Shown: positions 7,287 to 17,114 of the stretch, one piece after another
Layout of the letters: each line of letters opens with the position of its first letter
Position numbering within the stretch: position 1 is the stretch's first letter
Assembly: GCA_038123715.1 (NCBI GenBank)
Contig: JAYPAN010000006.1
Location: 17,622 to 81,621 of the forward strand
Origin: JAYPAN01 sp038123715
GTDB lineage: Bacteria; Pseudomonadota; Alphaproteobacteria; RS24
Length of the DNA: 64,000 nt
Reading direction: 5' to 3'
Program-made: the position numbers and the translations under genes
The notes under the pieces: generated by a model
Told to the model about the DNA's origin: nothing
The model's database searches: none
The model's input: only the letters and a program-made list of their open reading frames with translations

Positions 7287-9221
7287 ATGAAGCATGCGCG
7301 ATTTTCGGCTATGACAATCATGACAATCTTGTCATTGGCCTTGCTGTCATTTTTGGCAGTTTTTTCCCAAATAAATCTTGCCGTCGCAGATGAGGTGGCG
7401 GATGAAATTATTGTCTCGGCAACCGGCATGCCGACACCGGCTGAAAGGCTGGGCGCATCGGTTGATGTGATTTCCGGTGATATGTTGCGCCGCCGGCAGG
7501 TTACACAATTACAGGAGGCACTGGCCGAGCTGGCCGGGGTCAGTGTCTATCGTTCCGGCGGCACTGGCGGTCAGTCCAATGTTTTTTTGCGCGGCATGGC
7601 CGGCAAATATGGCGCGGTTTTGGTTGACGGTATCCAGATAAATGACCCGGTCAGTCAGCAGGCGGCTTGGCCGCATTTGAATGTAACGGGTGTCGGCGCG
7701 GTCGAATTGTTGCGCGGCTCGCACAGTGTTCTTTATGGCAGTGAAGCGGTTGGCGGTGTGGTCAATCTGCGGACGATGATTGGCGAAGAGACGCCGTCAT
7801 TGGCGCGGCTGGAGGCCGGGCGCTATGGCACGCAACAGCTTAATTTGTCATCCGGCGGCAGTGCGGGCATTTATGATTATGGCGCGGCGCTGCTGCATCA
7901 CGAAACTGACGGCATATCCCATGCTGATGCCCGCAATGGCAATACAGAAGCCGATGGTTATCGCGCGACAAGCGGCAATTTCCACGCCCGCGCAACCCTG
8001 TCGGACAGCCTGTCGGTTAATGCGGCCTTGCGGGTTACCGATAGTCGCGTGGAGACAGATAATATGGTGCCTGCCGATTCAGTCGGCACTTATACGCAGC
8101 ATGACAGCATGGCCTACAGGCTGGGTGTTGAAAGCGGCGATGAAAGCGCGCAGCACAGTTTCAGCCTGACCGGTATGGCCGATGAAAATGCCACGGAGTC
8201 TGGCTTTGGCCTGTCGCGTTTTGAAGGCGGACGCAATGTTTTTGCCTATCGCAGCGTGTTGGCAATGTCGCCCGATACGCGCATTTTATTCGGTGCCGAG
8301 CATGAAACCGAAAGCTATGAAGGCAGCGGTGCCGATTATGATGTGTCAACGCTGGCCGGTCTGGCGCTGGTGCAGCACCGCTTTCATGCCAAGCTTTCCG
8401 GCAGTCTGGCAGTTCGTCTTGATGAGCATGAAAAATTTGGCGGGTTCGAAACCTATCGGGCAAGCGGCTTGTGGCAAGTGACTGACACGATGGCTATGCG
8501 CGGTAATATCGGCACTGGCTATCGCGCGCCGAGCCTGTATGAATTATTTGGCGCCAGCATTTATTGTGTGGGCGGAATATGCGGCAATGCCGGTCTGGCG
8601 CCGGAAGAAAGCGACAGTCTTGATGTGGGGCTGGTGGTCACGCCTTATGATAATCTGTCGATTGATATCGCGCCGTTCCGTATCAAAATCAGCAATCTGA
8701 TTGTCTATGACCAGATTGTCCCCGCCAATGGCAATGATGCCTGTCTGGCGGCCAATAGTTATGGGGCGTTCCAAGCAACGACATGCGGGCGTTATATGCA
8801 ATCTTCCGGTGCGTCAACAAATGAGGGTTTGGAAGTCAGGGTGAAATGGCGGTCAGGTGATGGCTTTATGGCGGATTTGAATCACAGCTATTTGGATGCG
8901 CGCGATGAAAATGACAATCGCGCTATTCGTCGCCCGCGTCATGTCACGAATTTGCGCCTGGCGCAGCGTTTCGGTGAACGCCTTGATATGTCGCTTGGTG
9001 TTCAGCATGTGCGCGATGCATTGGATACTGACTTTGCCAGCTTTTCCGATGTACCGCTTGCTGATTACACTTTGGTCAATCTGGCCGTCGCTTATGCCTT
9101 GGCCGGTGACCGGCAGCTCACGGCACGGGTCGAAAATGCGCTGGATGAACATTACCAGACAGTTCTTGGCTATGGCACGCCGGGGCGCGCTTTTTATATC
9201 GGCTTGCAACAGCGTTTTTAG
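7287..9221 (+). CDS. btuB: TonB-dependent outer-membrane cobalamin receptor
   Basis: A 644-residue TonB-dependent receptor. A signal peptide (about 1-35) is followed by a TonB box-like DEIIVSATGMP, a plug domain (about 45-160, with GGQSNVFLRGM and LLRGSHSVLYGSEAVGGVVN) and a 22-strand barrel ending in LQQRF, the usual terminal aromatic residue. Length matches BtuB (about 600). The cobalamin riboswitch immediately upstream and flanking btuF/btuC/btuD make corrinoids the substrate. An AGGAG ribosome site lies just upstream of the ATG. Confidence 0.93.
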   Translation: MKHARFSAMTIMTILSLALLSFLAVFSQINLAVADEVADEIIVSATGMPTPAERLGASVDVISGDMLRRRQVTQLQEALAELAGVSVYRSGGTGGQSNVFLRGMAGKYGAVLVDGIQINDPVSQQAAWPHLNVTGVGAVELLRGSHSVLYGSEAVGGVVNLRTMIGEETPSLARLEAGRYGTQQLNLSSGGSAGIYDYGAALLHHETDGISHADARNGNTEADGYRATSGNFHARATLSDSLSVNAALRVTDSRVETDNMVPADSVGTYTQHDSMAYRLGVESGDESAQHSFSLTGMADENATESGFGLSRFEGGRNVFAYRSVLAMSPDTRILFGAEHETESYEGSGADYDVSTLAGLALVQHRFHAKLSGSLAVRLDEHEKFGGFETYRASGLWQVTDTMAMRGNIGTGYRAPSLYELFGASIYCVGGICGNAGLAPEESDSLDVGLVVTPYDNLSIDIAPFRIKISNLIVYDQIVPANGNDACLAANSYGAFQATTCGRYMQSSGASTNEGLEVRVKWRSGDGFMADLNHSYLDARDENDNRAIRRPRHVTNLRLAQRFGERLDMSLGVQHVRDALDTDFASFSDVPLADYTLVNLAVAYALAGDRQLTARVENALDEHYQTVLGYGTPGRAFYIGLQQRF

Positions 9222-9365
9222 GCTGGCGCATGGATATGGCATGATGGCTGTGGCATAAGGCACTATGCGTATGGACTTCTGCATTAACGGCTCACTGCAT
9301 CCCGACCATTTCCCGCCCCGCCATAAAGGGCAGGGCTGGCAACAGCTTGAGCCGAGGTCTGTGTG

Positions 9366-10133
9366 ATGTTGCGGTTGGACGATATTTGCCTTGCCCGCAA
9401 TGGCAAGCCGATTTTAACCCATGCTTGCCTGCATGTGCCGGGCGGCGCGATGACAGCTATTTTGGGGCCGAATGGCGCAGGCAAGACCAGCCTTTTACAA
9501 ATCGCCGCCGGATTATTGTCACCCGATAGCGGTTGTGTGCTTTTTGATGACGAGGCCGACTTCGCCAATGCAGCCATGCGGGCGCGGCGCATTGCCTATT
9601 TGCCGCAAAGCGCAGAGATTGTCTGGCCGATGGCGTGCCGCGATATTGTGGCGCTGGGGCGTTTGCCGCATCAAAGCGGCTTGCGGCTACGCGAGGCGGA
9701 TGCGGCAGCGATTGAGGCGGCGCTCACGGCTTGCGCCGCAGATGGTTTTGCTGACCGCCCGATTGACACACTGTCGGGCGGTGAACAGGCGCGGGTTATG
9801 CTGGCGCGGCTGCTAGCGACACAGGCTGATATATTATTGCTTGATGAGCCTTTGCAATCGCTTGACCCGGCGGCGCAAATGACCATGCTGGATGTGCTGG
9901 CGCAAGAAGCCCGAAAAGGCAGGTCAGTGGTGGTGATTATGCATGACATAAATCTGGCGCGTCATTATTGCGACCATGCCGTGCTGATGAAACAGGGGCG
10001 CATAGAAACGGCAGGGTCGGTTGATGAGGTCTTGTCGGCGGCGCGGCTAGGCACTATTTTCGATATAGATTATGCTGAAACCGGTTCAGAAAGCATGCGC
10101 TGGCTGCATCCGGTAAGGGACACAAAAGACTAG
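9366..10133 (+). CDS. btuD: Cobalamin ABC transporter ATP-binding protein
   Basis: A 255-residue ABC ATPase with all catalytic motifs: Walker A GPNGAGKTS, Q-loop YLPQ, signature LSGGEQARV, Walker B ILLLDEP with the catalytic Glu, and switch His in VIMHDINLA. It belongs to the FecE/BtuD/HmuV class. A GTG three bases upstream (9363) is possible, but the ATG at 9366 is better spaced from a GAGG site. It lies 144 bases after btuB and 3 bases before the next ATPase gene, so the three may share the riboswitch-controlled transcript. With btuC and btuF it completes the importer. Confidence 0.9.
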   Translation: MLRLDDICLARNGKPILTHACLHVPGGAMTAILGPNGAGKTSLLQIAAGLLSPDSGCVLFDDEADFANAAMRARRIAYLPQSAEIVWPMACRDIVALGRLPHQSGLRLREADAAAIEAALTACAADGFADRPIDTLSGGEQARVMLARLLATQADILLLDEPLQSLDPAAQMTMLDVLAQEARKGRSVVVIMHDINLARHYCDHAVLMKQGRIETAGSVDEVLSAARLGTIFDIDYAETGSESMRWLHPVRDTKD

Positions 10134-10136
10134 ACG

Positions 10137-10916
10137 ATGGACGATAAGCAGACACAGAGCCGATTGCGGCTGAATATGGTCAGCAAGGTTTTTGATGATT
10201 TGCGCGCGGTGAATGGCGTGTCGCTGGCGCTGCCCGGTGGCCGGTCGCTGGCGCTTATCGGCCCGGCGGCGTCGGGCAAGTCGGTTTTGCTGAAATGCAT
10301 TGTCGGCATTTATGCGCCGTCCAGCGGCTCAATTGAAATTGACGGTGAGCGTGTCGGCGTCAGCGCGCGGCGCAGTGCCAGCACCAATGCCCGGATTGGC
10401 ATGTTGTTTCAGCAAAATGCGCTGTTTGACAGCCTGCCGGTCTGGGAGAATATCGCCTTCCGGCTGATTGCCAATGGCATGCCGCGCGATCAGGCGCGCG
10501 CCGAGGCGGAGGATTTGCTGCCGCGTGTCGGCCTGCCCGTCGCCAATGCCGATTTGTTTCCGGCTGATTTGTCGGGCGGTATGCAAAAGCGTGTCGGCTT
10601 TGCCCGCGCCATTGCGACAAGGCCGGATATTTTGCTGCTCGACAATCCGACCGCCGGTCTTGACCCGATATTGGCGGCGCGGATTGACGGCATGATTTCC
10701 AATCTGGCGCGCGAAAGCGGCGCTTGCGTGATTTCCGTCACCGGCAATATGGTGGGCATTACTGAGGCTTATGATGAAATTGCCGTGCTTGATGAAGGCA
10801 GTCTGCGCTGGCACGGCGCGGCCAAAGCGGCTGAAACCGATACGAATCCGTGGTTGCGGCAATTGCTTGAAGGGCGTCGCGATGGCCCCATATCAACACT
10901 TGTCAGCGCTGCCTGA
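10137..10916 (+). CDS. MlaF-like ABC ATPase with altered catalytic residues
   Basis: A 259-residue ABC ATPase of the MlaF/Ttg2A type (lipid transport, MCE systems). Walker A GPAASGKS (42-49), Q-loop LFQQNALFD, signature LSGGMQKRV (from 145) and D-loop AGLDP are intact. The Walker B aspartate is followed by Asn170 instead of the catalytic Glu (ILLLDNP), and the switch His is replaced by Gly203 (VTGNM where VTHDM is usual). No MlaE permease or MlaD substrate-binding gene is adjacent. It starts 3 bases after btuD and is followed 16 bases later by msrA. ATP binding looks likely, efficient hydrolysis less so. It may be a regulatory or partner subunit, or belong to an Mla complex encoded elsewhere. 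Confidence 0.8.
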   Translation: MDDKQTQSRLRLNMVSKVFDDLRAVNGVSLALPGGRSLALIGPAASGKSVLLKCIVGIYAPSSGSIEIDGERVGVSARRSASTNARIGMLFQQNALFDSLPVWENIAFRLIANGMPRDQARAEAEDLLPRVGLPVANADLFPADLSGGMQKRVGFARAIATRPDILLLDNPTAGLDPILAARIDGMISNLARESGACVISVTGNMVGITEAYDEIAVLDEGSLRWHGAAKAAETDTNPWLRQLLEGRRDGPISTLVSAA

Positions 10917-10932
10917 GACAGGAGTTTGAAAA

Positions 10933-11580
10933 ATGTTTGGACTGGGACGCAAAACTGAAATGCCTGCCCCTGACGCCGCCTTGCCTGGGCGCGAGGCCAT
11001 TATGCCGGTCGCGGCACGGCATTTTATATTGGACACGGCCATGCAAGCCCCCTGGCCGGAAGGCTTTGAATGGGCGGTTTTCGGCATGGGGTGTTTTTGG
11101 GGGGCGGAGCGCAAATTCTGGCAGGCGGCGGGCGTTTATTCCACGCAAGTCGGCTATGCGGCCGGCTTTACACCCAATCCCAGCTATGAGGAAGTGTGCA
11201 GCGGGCGCACCGGCCATAATGAGGTGGTGCAAGTGGTGTTTGACCCGTCGCAAACCTCTTTCGACGCCATGCTGCAAGTGTTTTGGGAAAATCATGACCC
11301 GACACAGGGTATGCGGCAGGGCAATGATATTGGCACGCAATATCGCTCCGGCATATATTGTGCTGATGCCGCCCAATTGCAGCGCGCGCAAGCCAGCCGC
11401 GATATGTTTCAAGCGCAATTGGCCGAAGCCGGATATGGCGCCATCACCACTGAGATTATTGACGCACCGGCCTTTTATTATGCCGAAGATTATCACCAGC
11501 AATATCTTGGCAAAAACCCCAATGGCTATTGCGGCTTGGGCGGCACGGGGGTTGCCTGCCCGATAGCTGTGCGTGCCTAA
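10933..11580 (+). CDS. msrA: Peptide-methionine (S)-S-oxide reductase
   Basis: A 215-residue MsrA, which reduces the S-epimer of methionine sulfoxide in proteins and free methionine. The catalytic Cys54 lies in GMGCFWGAE; the recycling cysteines are Cys200 and Cys209 near the C-terminus (GYCGLGGTGVACP). Family features GYAAGFTPNPSYEEVCSG, NHDPTQGMRQGNDIGTQYRS and EDYHQQYL are present. A 40-residue N-terminal extension without signal peptide is usual in proteobacterial MsrA. It lies 16 bases after the MlaF-like gene, with an AGGAG site, and overlaps the convergent TonB receptor gene by 4 bases. Confidence 0.97.
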   Translation: MFGLGRKTEMPAPDAALPGREAIMPVAARHFILDTAMQAPWPEGFEWAVFGMGCFWGAERKFWQAAGVYSTQVGYAAGFTPNPSYEEVCSGRTGHNEVVQVVFDPSQTSFDAMLQVFWENHDPTQGMRQGNDIGTQYRSGIYCADAAQLQRAQASRDMFQAQLAEAGYGAITTEIIDAPAFYYAEDYHQQYLGKNPNGYCGLGGTGVACPIAVRA

Positions 11581-13685
11581 AAGCGTTTTTGCAAAGTGAG
11601 GGTGACATTGCGCGCCTCGCCGGGGAAATAGCGATTATCCCCAAACCATTTATCAGCGCGTTTGGCATAGGCCTCATCGGTCAGGTTTTCAATATCAAGA
11701 CGCGCCAATATGCCATTGCCCATGCGATAAGAGAGTTCGGCGCTGAAAATATCATGCCCGTCATATTCGGCGCTGTTTGAGGCATCCATAAAATAGCTGC
11801 CGACATGCTGCCAGCCGAGCTTGGCGGTCAGCCGGTCATTGGCATACCAGCTCAGCGCGGTTGCGGCCAAAGTCTCCGGCGCGCCGTCAATCTTATTGCC
11901 GTCGCGTATCGTCTCGGCGGCATTCGGATTGCCATCGGGCAAAATCCGATTGAAACGATATTCATGGTTGGCCAATGTCAACGCATGGGTCAGCGATATT
12001 GTGCGGGTCACTTGCCAATCCAGCTCCAATTCAATGCCCTGATGGGCGGTTTTGCCGTCGGTCACATAGCGGTCATCGCCGTCGCGGAAATGATAATTTT
12101 CCTTCCGCATGACAAAATAGGTGACTTCATAAGCGGCATGGCCGACACGATTGCGAAAGCCCAATTCCAGACTGTCGAGTGTTTCGCTGTCAAAGGCGGA
12201 TGGTGCCGGCGCCAGCAATGGGCCGGTTTTGTCATCATCGCGCAGGCGGTATAAATCAGTGACTTGCGGCGCACGGGCGGCGCGCGCCAGATTGACAAAC
12301 AGCCGGGCATTTTCATTGAGCCTGTGCAGCAGGCCGAGCTTGGGCGACAAGTCGGAAAAACTGTTGGACTGGCTGGCCGGGCGGAACAGCTTGCCTTGCA
12401 GGCCGGTATCGGTGTTATTGGTGTAATCATATTCGGTGCGCTCAAAGCGCAAGCCGGTGGTTATATCGGTTGCCGCGCCCAGCGCCCACACAATATGGGC
12501 GTAAGGCGCAACGACCAGCGCATCCACCTCAAAATCATAATGTGTGCCGGGCAAATAGCCGCCAAAACCGGCTGGCGGTGCGCTTTGCACTTCGCTCAAT
12601 TCGCCCTGCGTCATTTCCATATCCACGCCAATGACATAAGACAGAGTGTCATTGCCGTTTTGATAGGCGCTTTGCAGGCCGATACTGTCATGGCCGTTTT
12701 TTTCAACCGCTTTGCCGGGCAGAAAATGCATGATGAATTCCATATCATTGCTGCGCCAATAGGGGGTAACAGTCACTTCGCCGCCATTGGCCAATGCCCT
12801 GTCCATGCGTAAAAAAGCGCGCCAGCTTTGCGCGTCGCGATAGGCTTCCGGATTGGGATTGGATTTGGCGCAGGCGCGTATTTTATAGGCTTCCACCGTG
12901 CCATCGCCGCAATTTTCTGTTTTGATATAACCGGCGGTTTCCTGATTGAGATTCATGCCGCCAAAAGAAAAATGATAGCGCGTGTCGTCACTGCCCCATT
13001 GGCTTTGAAAGCGCAATTTCTGTTGTTGAAAGCCGCTTTCATCGCGCCAGCCGCCATCGCCCGTGGCTGATACGGCCAGCCGCGTGGCATAATCGCCGTC
13101 TTGCTGTGCGCCCTGACCTGTCACGCCATAGCGGCCAAATGAGCCGACACGCAGCGCGGCATTGCTGCCGGCTTCAATCGGGGCGGAAATATAATTGACC
13201 AGACCATGCAGCGCATTGGAGCCATAAAGCGCGCTGCCCGGCCCGCGCACCACTTCCACACGGCTTGCTGCCGAGGGCATGACATCCATCAGCGCATTGA
13301 CATTGGCAAAGCCCGGCGCGCGCAAGGATATGCCATCCCCCAAATAAAGGAAGGAGCCAGCACCCGCCCCGCCAACCAGAACCGGCGAACGAATGGCGGT
13401 CAAATGTTCCTGCCCGCTGCCACGGTGAATATGCACACCCGGCGCGCTGTTCACCAATTTGACCGGAAACAGCGCCGGTGTGGTGTCGGTTGCGAGAACT
13501 GCGATATTGCCCGGATTATTGCCGCGTGCGCTTGGCGCGCGCGTGGTGGTGACAATAATTTCATCAATTGCCTCAACACCGGGCGCGTCTTGTGCTTGCC
13601 CATGCGGCACGGCCAAAGTGAGCATGGGCAGAAAGCCGACAAGCGCGGCCACAACCCTGTTATTGGTTTTTGATAAATCAGTCAT
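11577..13685 (-). CDS. TonB-dependent receptor, substrate unknown
   Basis: A 702-residue outer-membrane receptor. Signal peptide about 1-31, TonB box-like DEIIVTTTRAP, plug domain about 50-170 (VEVVRGPGSALYGSNALHGLVNY), then a beta-barrel ending TLTLQKRF. No riboswitch or Fur-like site was recognised. It begins only 20 bases after kdsD on the same strand and probably shares a transcript with galU and kdsD. The closest class by feel is the iron-complex/vitamin group, but the substrate cannot be named. Confidence 0.9.
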   Translation of the reverse strand: MTDLSKTNNRVVAALVGFLPMLTLAVPHGQAQDAPGVEAIDEIIVTTTRAPSARGNNPGNIAVLATDTTPALFPVKLVNSAPGVHIHRGSGQEHLTAIRSPVLVGGAGAGSFLYLGDGISLRAPGFANVNALMDVMPSAASRVEVVRGPGSALYGSNALHGLVNYISAPIEAGSNAALRVGSFGRYGVTGQGAQQDGDYATRLAVSATGDGGWRDESGFQQQKLRFQSQWGSDDTRYHFSFGGMNLNQETAGYIKTENCGDGTVEAYKIRACAKSNPNPEAYRDAQSWRAFLRMDRALANGGEVTVTPYWRSNDMEFIMHFLPGKAVEKNGHDSIGLQSAYQNGNDTLSYVIGVDMEMTQGELSEVQSAPPAGFGGYLPGTHYDFEVDALVVAPYAHIVWALGAATDITTGLRFERTEYDYTNNTDTGLQGKLFRPASQSNSFSDLSPKLGLLHRLNENARLFVNLARAARAPQVTDLYRLRDDDKTGPLLAPAPSAFDSETLDSLELGFRNRVGHAAYEVTYFVMRKENYHFRDGDDRYVTDGKTAHQGIELELDWQVTRTISLTHALTLANHEYRFNRILPDGNPNAAETIRDGNKIDGAPETLAATALSWYANDRLTAKLGWQHVGSYFMDASNSAEYDGHDIFSAELSYRMGNGILARLDIENLTDEAYAKRADKWFGDNRYFPGEARNVTLTLQKRF

Positions 13686-13705
13686 TTGCTCCCCGCGAAA
13701 TTGCT

Positions 13706-14662
13706 TCAGGCGACGCCAATGGCGAGTAGGTCATGAATACGCACAAGACCTATGGGATTGTCATCCTCACATACAAAGACAGCCTGAATTTTGTTGTCAT
13801 TCAACAGGCTGAGAGCCTGACCCGCCAGCAGAGTGCTGTCAACGGTTTTGGGCGCACGGGTCATAATGTCGCTGGCGGCCTGTTCCAGCAATGTGGCGCT
13901 CATATTGCGGCGCAAATCGCCATCGGTAATCACGCCCGCCAAACGCCCCTGCGCGTCGCAGACACCGATACAGCCAAACCCTTTTTCCGACATGGTGACA
14001 ATCGCCGCGGACATTTTCGTGTCTTCGGAGACCAGTGGCAGGGCATCGCCCTGATGCATGACTTCACCAATAAGCATCAGCCCAGCACCCAGCTTGCCGC
14101 CGGGATGGAAATTGCGAAAATCGGCTGGGGTGAAATTGCGCTGCTCCAAAAGGGCGACGGCCAGCGCATCACCCAACGCCATTTGCATAAGAGTGGATGT
14201 GGTCGGCGCCAGCCCATTGGGGCAGGCTTCGGCGGCCTTGGGCAGGGTCAGGCAAACGCGGCTGGCGCGCGCCAGCAGGCTGTCGGGATTGGAAGTCATG
14301 GCAATCAGCGCAATGTCAAAACGCGAGGCGTAATTGACCAGATTGGCCAGCTCCGCCGTGCCGCCCGACCAGGACAGCGCCAGAATGACATCATTTTCGG
14401 TTATCATGCCCAAATCGCCATGGCTGGCTTCGGCAGGGTGGACAAATTGCGCCGGTGTGCCGGTGGAGGCAAAACTGGCCGCCATTTTCGTGCCGATATG
14501 CCCGCTTTTGCCCATGCCGGAAATAATCACCCGACCTTTGGCTGCGGCCAGCAAGTCAACAGCTTGGGCGAACTCTCCGGTCAATCCATCGGCCAATTGC
14601 GCCAATCCATCAGCTTCAATCGCCAATGTGCGCCGCGCCGATTCCAGTGCCTTGTCCGACAT
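13706..14662 (-). CDS. kdsD: Arabinose-5-phosphate isomerase
   Basis: A 318-residue KdsD/KpsF-type enzyme that converts D-ribulose 5-phosphate to D-arabinose 5-phosphate, the first step to Kdo of lipopolysaccharide. The SIS domain (about 30-190) carries GMGKSGHIGTKMA and the FVHPAEASHGDLGMI segment with the catalytic His; two CBS domains follow (about 205-318). The frame extends to 14683, but the ATG at 14662 follows a GGGAGG site. Neighbours galU upstream and a TonB receptor downstream suggest an envelope transcription unit. Confidence 0.95.
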   Translation of the reverse strand: MSDKALESARRTLAIEADGLAQLADGLTGEFAQAVDLLAAAKGRVIISGMGKSGHIGTKMAASFASTGTPAQFVHPAEASHGDLGMITENDVILALSWSGGTAELANLVNYASRFDIALIAMTSNPDSLLARASRVCLTLPKAAEACPNGLAPTTSTLMQMALGDALAVALLEQRNFTPADFRNFHPGGKLGAGLMLIGEVMHQGDALPLVSEDTKMSAAIVTMSEKGFGCIGVCDAQGRLAGVITDGDLRRNMSATLLEQAASDIMTRAPKTVDSTLLAGQALSLLNDNKIQAVFVCEDDNPIGLVRIHDLLAIGVA

Positions 14663-14738
14663 GATTGCCTCCCTTTCCGGCAAACCTAATATAGTCCTCG
14701 GTCAATGTCAGCTAATTCCGCCGTGCCACATTGCCCAA

Positions 14739-15626
14739 TTATTTAGTTGTGTCGAGAATATCCTGCATGCGCGCGCGCAATGTGCCATTGGCGGTAATAT
14801 CTGTATCGGCCAGCGCAAAGGCCAGATTGGCAGCCAGAAAGCCTTCGCGATTGCCGCAATCATAGCGCGTGCCATCAAAGCGGAAACCATTGAGCGCCAC
14901 TTGGCCGATTAAATCAGCCATCGCATCGGTGATTTGGATTTCACCGCCTGCCCCTTTTTTGAAGGCAGCCAGCGTGTGCATGATTTGTGGGTCAAGAATA
15001 TAGCGCCCGATAATCGCCAGATTGGACGGCGCGTCTTGGGGTGCCGGTTTTTCAACCAGCCCCTTGATTTCAACCAAAGCGCCGTCTTCCGCGCCGGGGT
15101 CAAGCACGCCATAGCGGTGCGTTTGGTCAGCCGGCACATTTTCCACCGCCACCAGATTGCCGCCGGTCGTCGCGTAAGCCTCAACCATTTGTGACAGACA
15201 GCCCGTGCCATGCAGCACCATATCATCGGGCAGTATGACGGCGAATGGCTCGTCACCCACTGCCTCATGGGCGCACCAAATGGCATGACCAAGGCCAAGC
15301 GGGGTTTCCTGGAATAGTTCGATTATGGTCGCGCCTTGCGGCAGGCCAGCCTTTAGCAGTTCAAGCTCGGCGGTTTTGCCGCGCGCTTGCAGCACGGTCT
15401 CATAATGCGGCGCATCGGAAAAATGATTGATAATGGCTTTCTTTTCCGGCGCCGACACAAAAATAAACTCTGTGCATCCGGCTGCGGTCGCTTCCTCAAC
15501 CGCCCATTGGATAAGCGGGCGATCAACCACGGGCAGCATTTCTTTCGGCACGGCCTTGGTGGCCGGCAAAAAACGTGTGCCAAGTCCGGCAACGGGAAAA
15601 ACGACTTTGCGAATGGGTTGGGGCAT
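14739..15626 (-). CDS. galU: UTP-glucose-1-phosphate uridylyltransferase
   Basis: A 295-residue nucleotidyltransferase making UDP-glucose from UTP and glucose 1-phosphate for surface polysaccharides. The N-terminal signature VFPVAGLGTRFLPATKAVPKEM binds the nucleotide; further typical segments are PLIQWAVEEA, LGLGHAIWCA and LPDDM. Length matches bacterial GalU (about 290-300). It heads a probable minus-strand unit with kdsD (gap 76 bases) and a TonB receptor. Confidence 0.96.
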   Translation of the reverse strand: MPQPIRKVVFPVAGLGTRFLPATKAVPKEMLPVVDRPLIQWAVEEATAAGCTEFIFVSAPEKKAIINHFSDAPHYETVLQARGKTAELELLKAGLPQGATIIELFQETPLGLGHAIWCAHEAVGDEPFAVILPDDMVLHGTGCLSQMVEAYATTGGNLVAVENVPADQTHRYGVLDPGAEDGALVEIKGLVEKPAPQDAPSNLAIIGRYILDPQIMHTLAAFKKGAGGEIQITDAMADLIGQVALNGFRFDGTRYDCGNREGFLAANLAFALADTDITANGTLRARMQDILDTTK

Positions 15627-15842
15627 AATGCGGAACCTTTACACAATAAAAACCAGGAGGATGATAGTGTTCTAGCACAGAGGCGAAAATCGCCAAAGAG
15701 GACAGGGCGCATAAAGTGGCAAAATCCACCTGAATCATCTAACATAAAACTGACGCAAGCCGCAGAAATATAGGATGGCGGGAAGCGCAATCGGGGAGGG
15801 TCGGCAAAAGACCGGCAGGCTGAAGCTGAAACAGAAAATCAC

Positions 15843-17030
15843 ATGACACGCGCAAAACGGCTTTTGCTGATACCGGCTTTTATACTGCTGACCCTGACCG
15901 GCGCTTTGGCGGATGCGGCTTTTAACCGGTTTATCCAGTCAGTGCAGGCAGAGGCGCGCAGTAAGGGCATTGATGCGGCCTATCTTGAAGCGTTGGCACG
16001 GCTGACGCCCGACCCGGAAATCATTCGCTTGTCGGAACGCCAGCCCGAATATGTCAAACCGATATGGGCCTATCTCGACATTATGGTGACTGATGAGCGT
16101 TTGCGTTTGGGTCGTGCCGAATTGCAAAAATGGGATGAATTTCTTGGCCAATTGGAAAGCCGATATGGCGTGCCGCGCGACATTATTGTGGCGATTTGGG
16201 GCGTTGAAACCAATTATGGCGCCAATAAGGGCAGTTTTCCGGTTTTGCAGGCTTTGGCCACGCTTGGCTATCAGGGCAAGCGGGCGGCCTTTGGGCGACA
16301 ACAATTGCTGGCGGCGCTGGATATTCTGCAATCGGGCGATGTCGCGCTGGCCGATTTCAAGGGCAGTTGGGCCGGTGCGATGGGGCATACGCAATTCATC
16401 CCGACAACTTATCTCGGCTATGCCGCCGATGGCACGGGCGACGGTATCCGCAATATCTGGACGCAACCGCGTGACGCGCTGGCCTCCACCGCCAATTATC
16501 TGAAAGTCTCCGGCTGGCGCGCCGGTCTGCCTTGGGGGGTGGAGGTCAATTTACCGGATGGGTTTGATTTTGGCTTGGCTGATTTGAAACGCTATGAGCC
16601 GGTGTCGCTTTGGCAAGAAAAAGGCGTGACCGCGCACATTGGCAAGCTGCATGCCTCTTTGGGGGAAATGGCGCTGTTCGCGCCGGCAGGGCATCGCGGG
16701 CCAGCCTTTCTGGTGACGCGCAATTTCCGCGCTTTGCTGCGATACAATACCGCACCGGCCTATGCGCTGGCGGTCGGGCATTTGGCCGACCGGTTTGACG
16801 GATTGGGCGATATTGCCCGCGCCTGGCCGCTGGGCGACAGGCCTTTGCTGCCGCGTGAAATCACCGAATTGCAGAGGCAATTGGCGGCTAAAGGCTATGA
16901 TACGGGTGATGCGGATGGGGTGCTGGGTCGGTTGACAAGGCGCGCTGTGCGGCAATATCAGGCGGCAGAAAATCTGGTTGCCGATGGCTATGCCACGCCC
17001 GGCCTGTTGACCCATTTAATGACAAAATAG
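15843..17030 (+). CDS. Membrane-bound lytic murein transglycosylase B family protein
   Basis: A 395-residue exported enzyme. A signal peptide (1-26, no lipobox cysteine) precedes an SLT_2/MltB catalytic domain (about 27-325) with the catalytic Glu122 in WGVETNYG and the MGHTQFIPTTYL motif. The C-terminus (about 335-395, ITELQRQLAAKGYDTG, GRLTRRAVRQYQ) is a PG_binding_1 domain. It cleaves peptidoglycan glycan strands with formation of a 1,6-anhydro end. Unlike E. coli MltB it is soluble periplasmic by sequence. Divergent from galU by 216 bases. Confidence 0.94.
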   Translation: MTRAKRLLLIPAFILLTLTGALADAAFNRFIQSVQAEARSKGIDAAYLEALARLTPDPEIIRLSERQPEYVKPIWAYLDIMVTDERLRLGRAELQKWDEFLGQLESRYGVPRDIIVAIWGVETNYGANKGSFPVLQALATLGYQGKRAAFGRQQLLAALDILQSGDVALADFKGSWAGAMGHTQFIPTTYLGYAADGTGDGIRNIWTQPRDALASTANYLKVSGWRAGLPWGVEVNLPDGFDFGLADLKRYEPVSLWQEKGVTAHIGKLHASLGEMALFAPAGHRGPAFLVTRNFRALLRYNTAPAYALAVGHLADRFDGLGDIARAWPLGDRPLLPREITELQRQLAAKGYDTGDADGVLGRLTRRAVRQYQAAENLVADGYATPGLLTHLMTK

Positions 17031-17114
17031 AAATGTCAGCCCGTTATGGCCTGTCTGACAGTGCTGGCTTTGCCTGCGCGCTGTGCTATGGTGCGCCGCG
17101 AAACGAGGATTATG

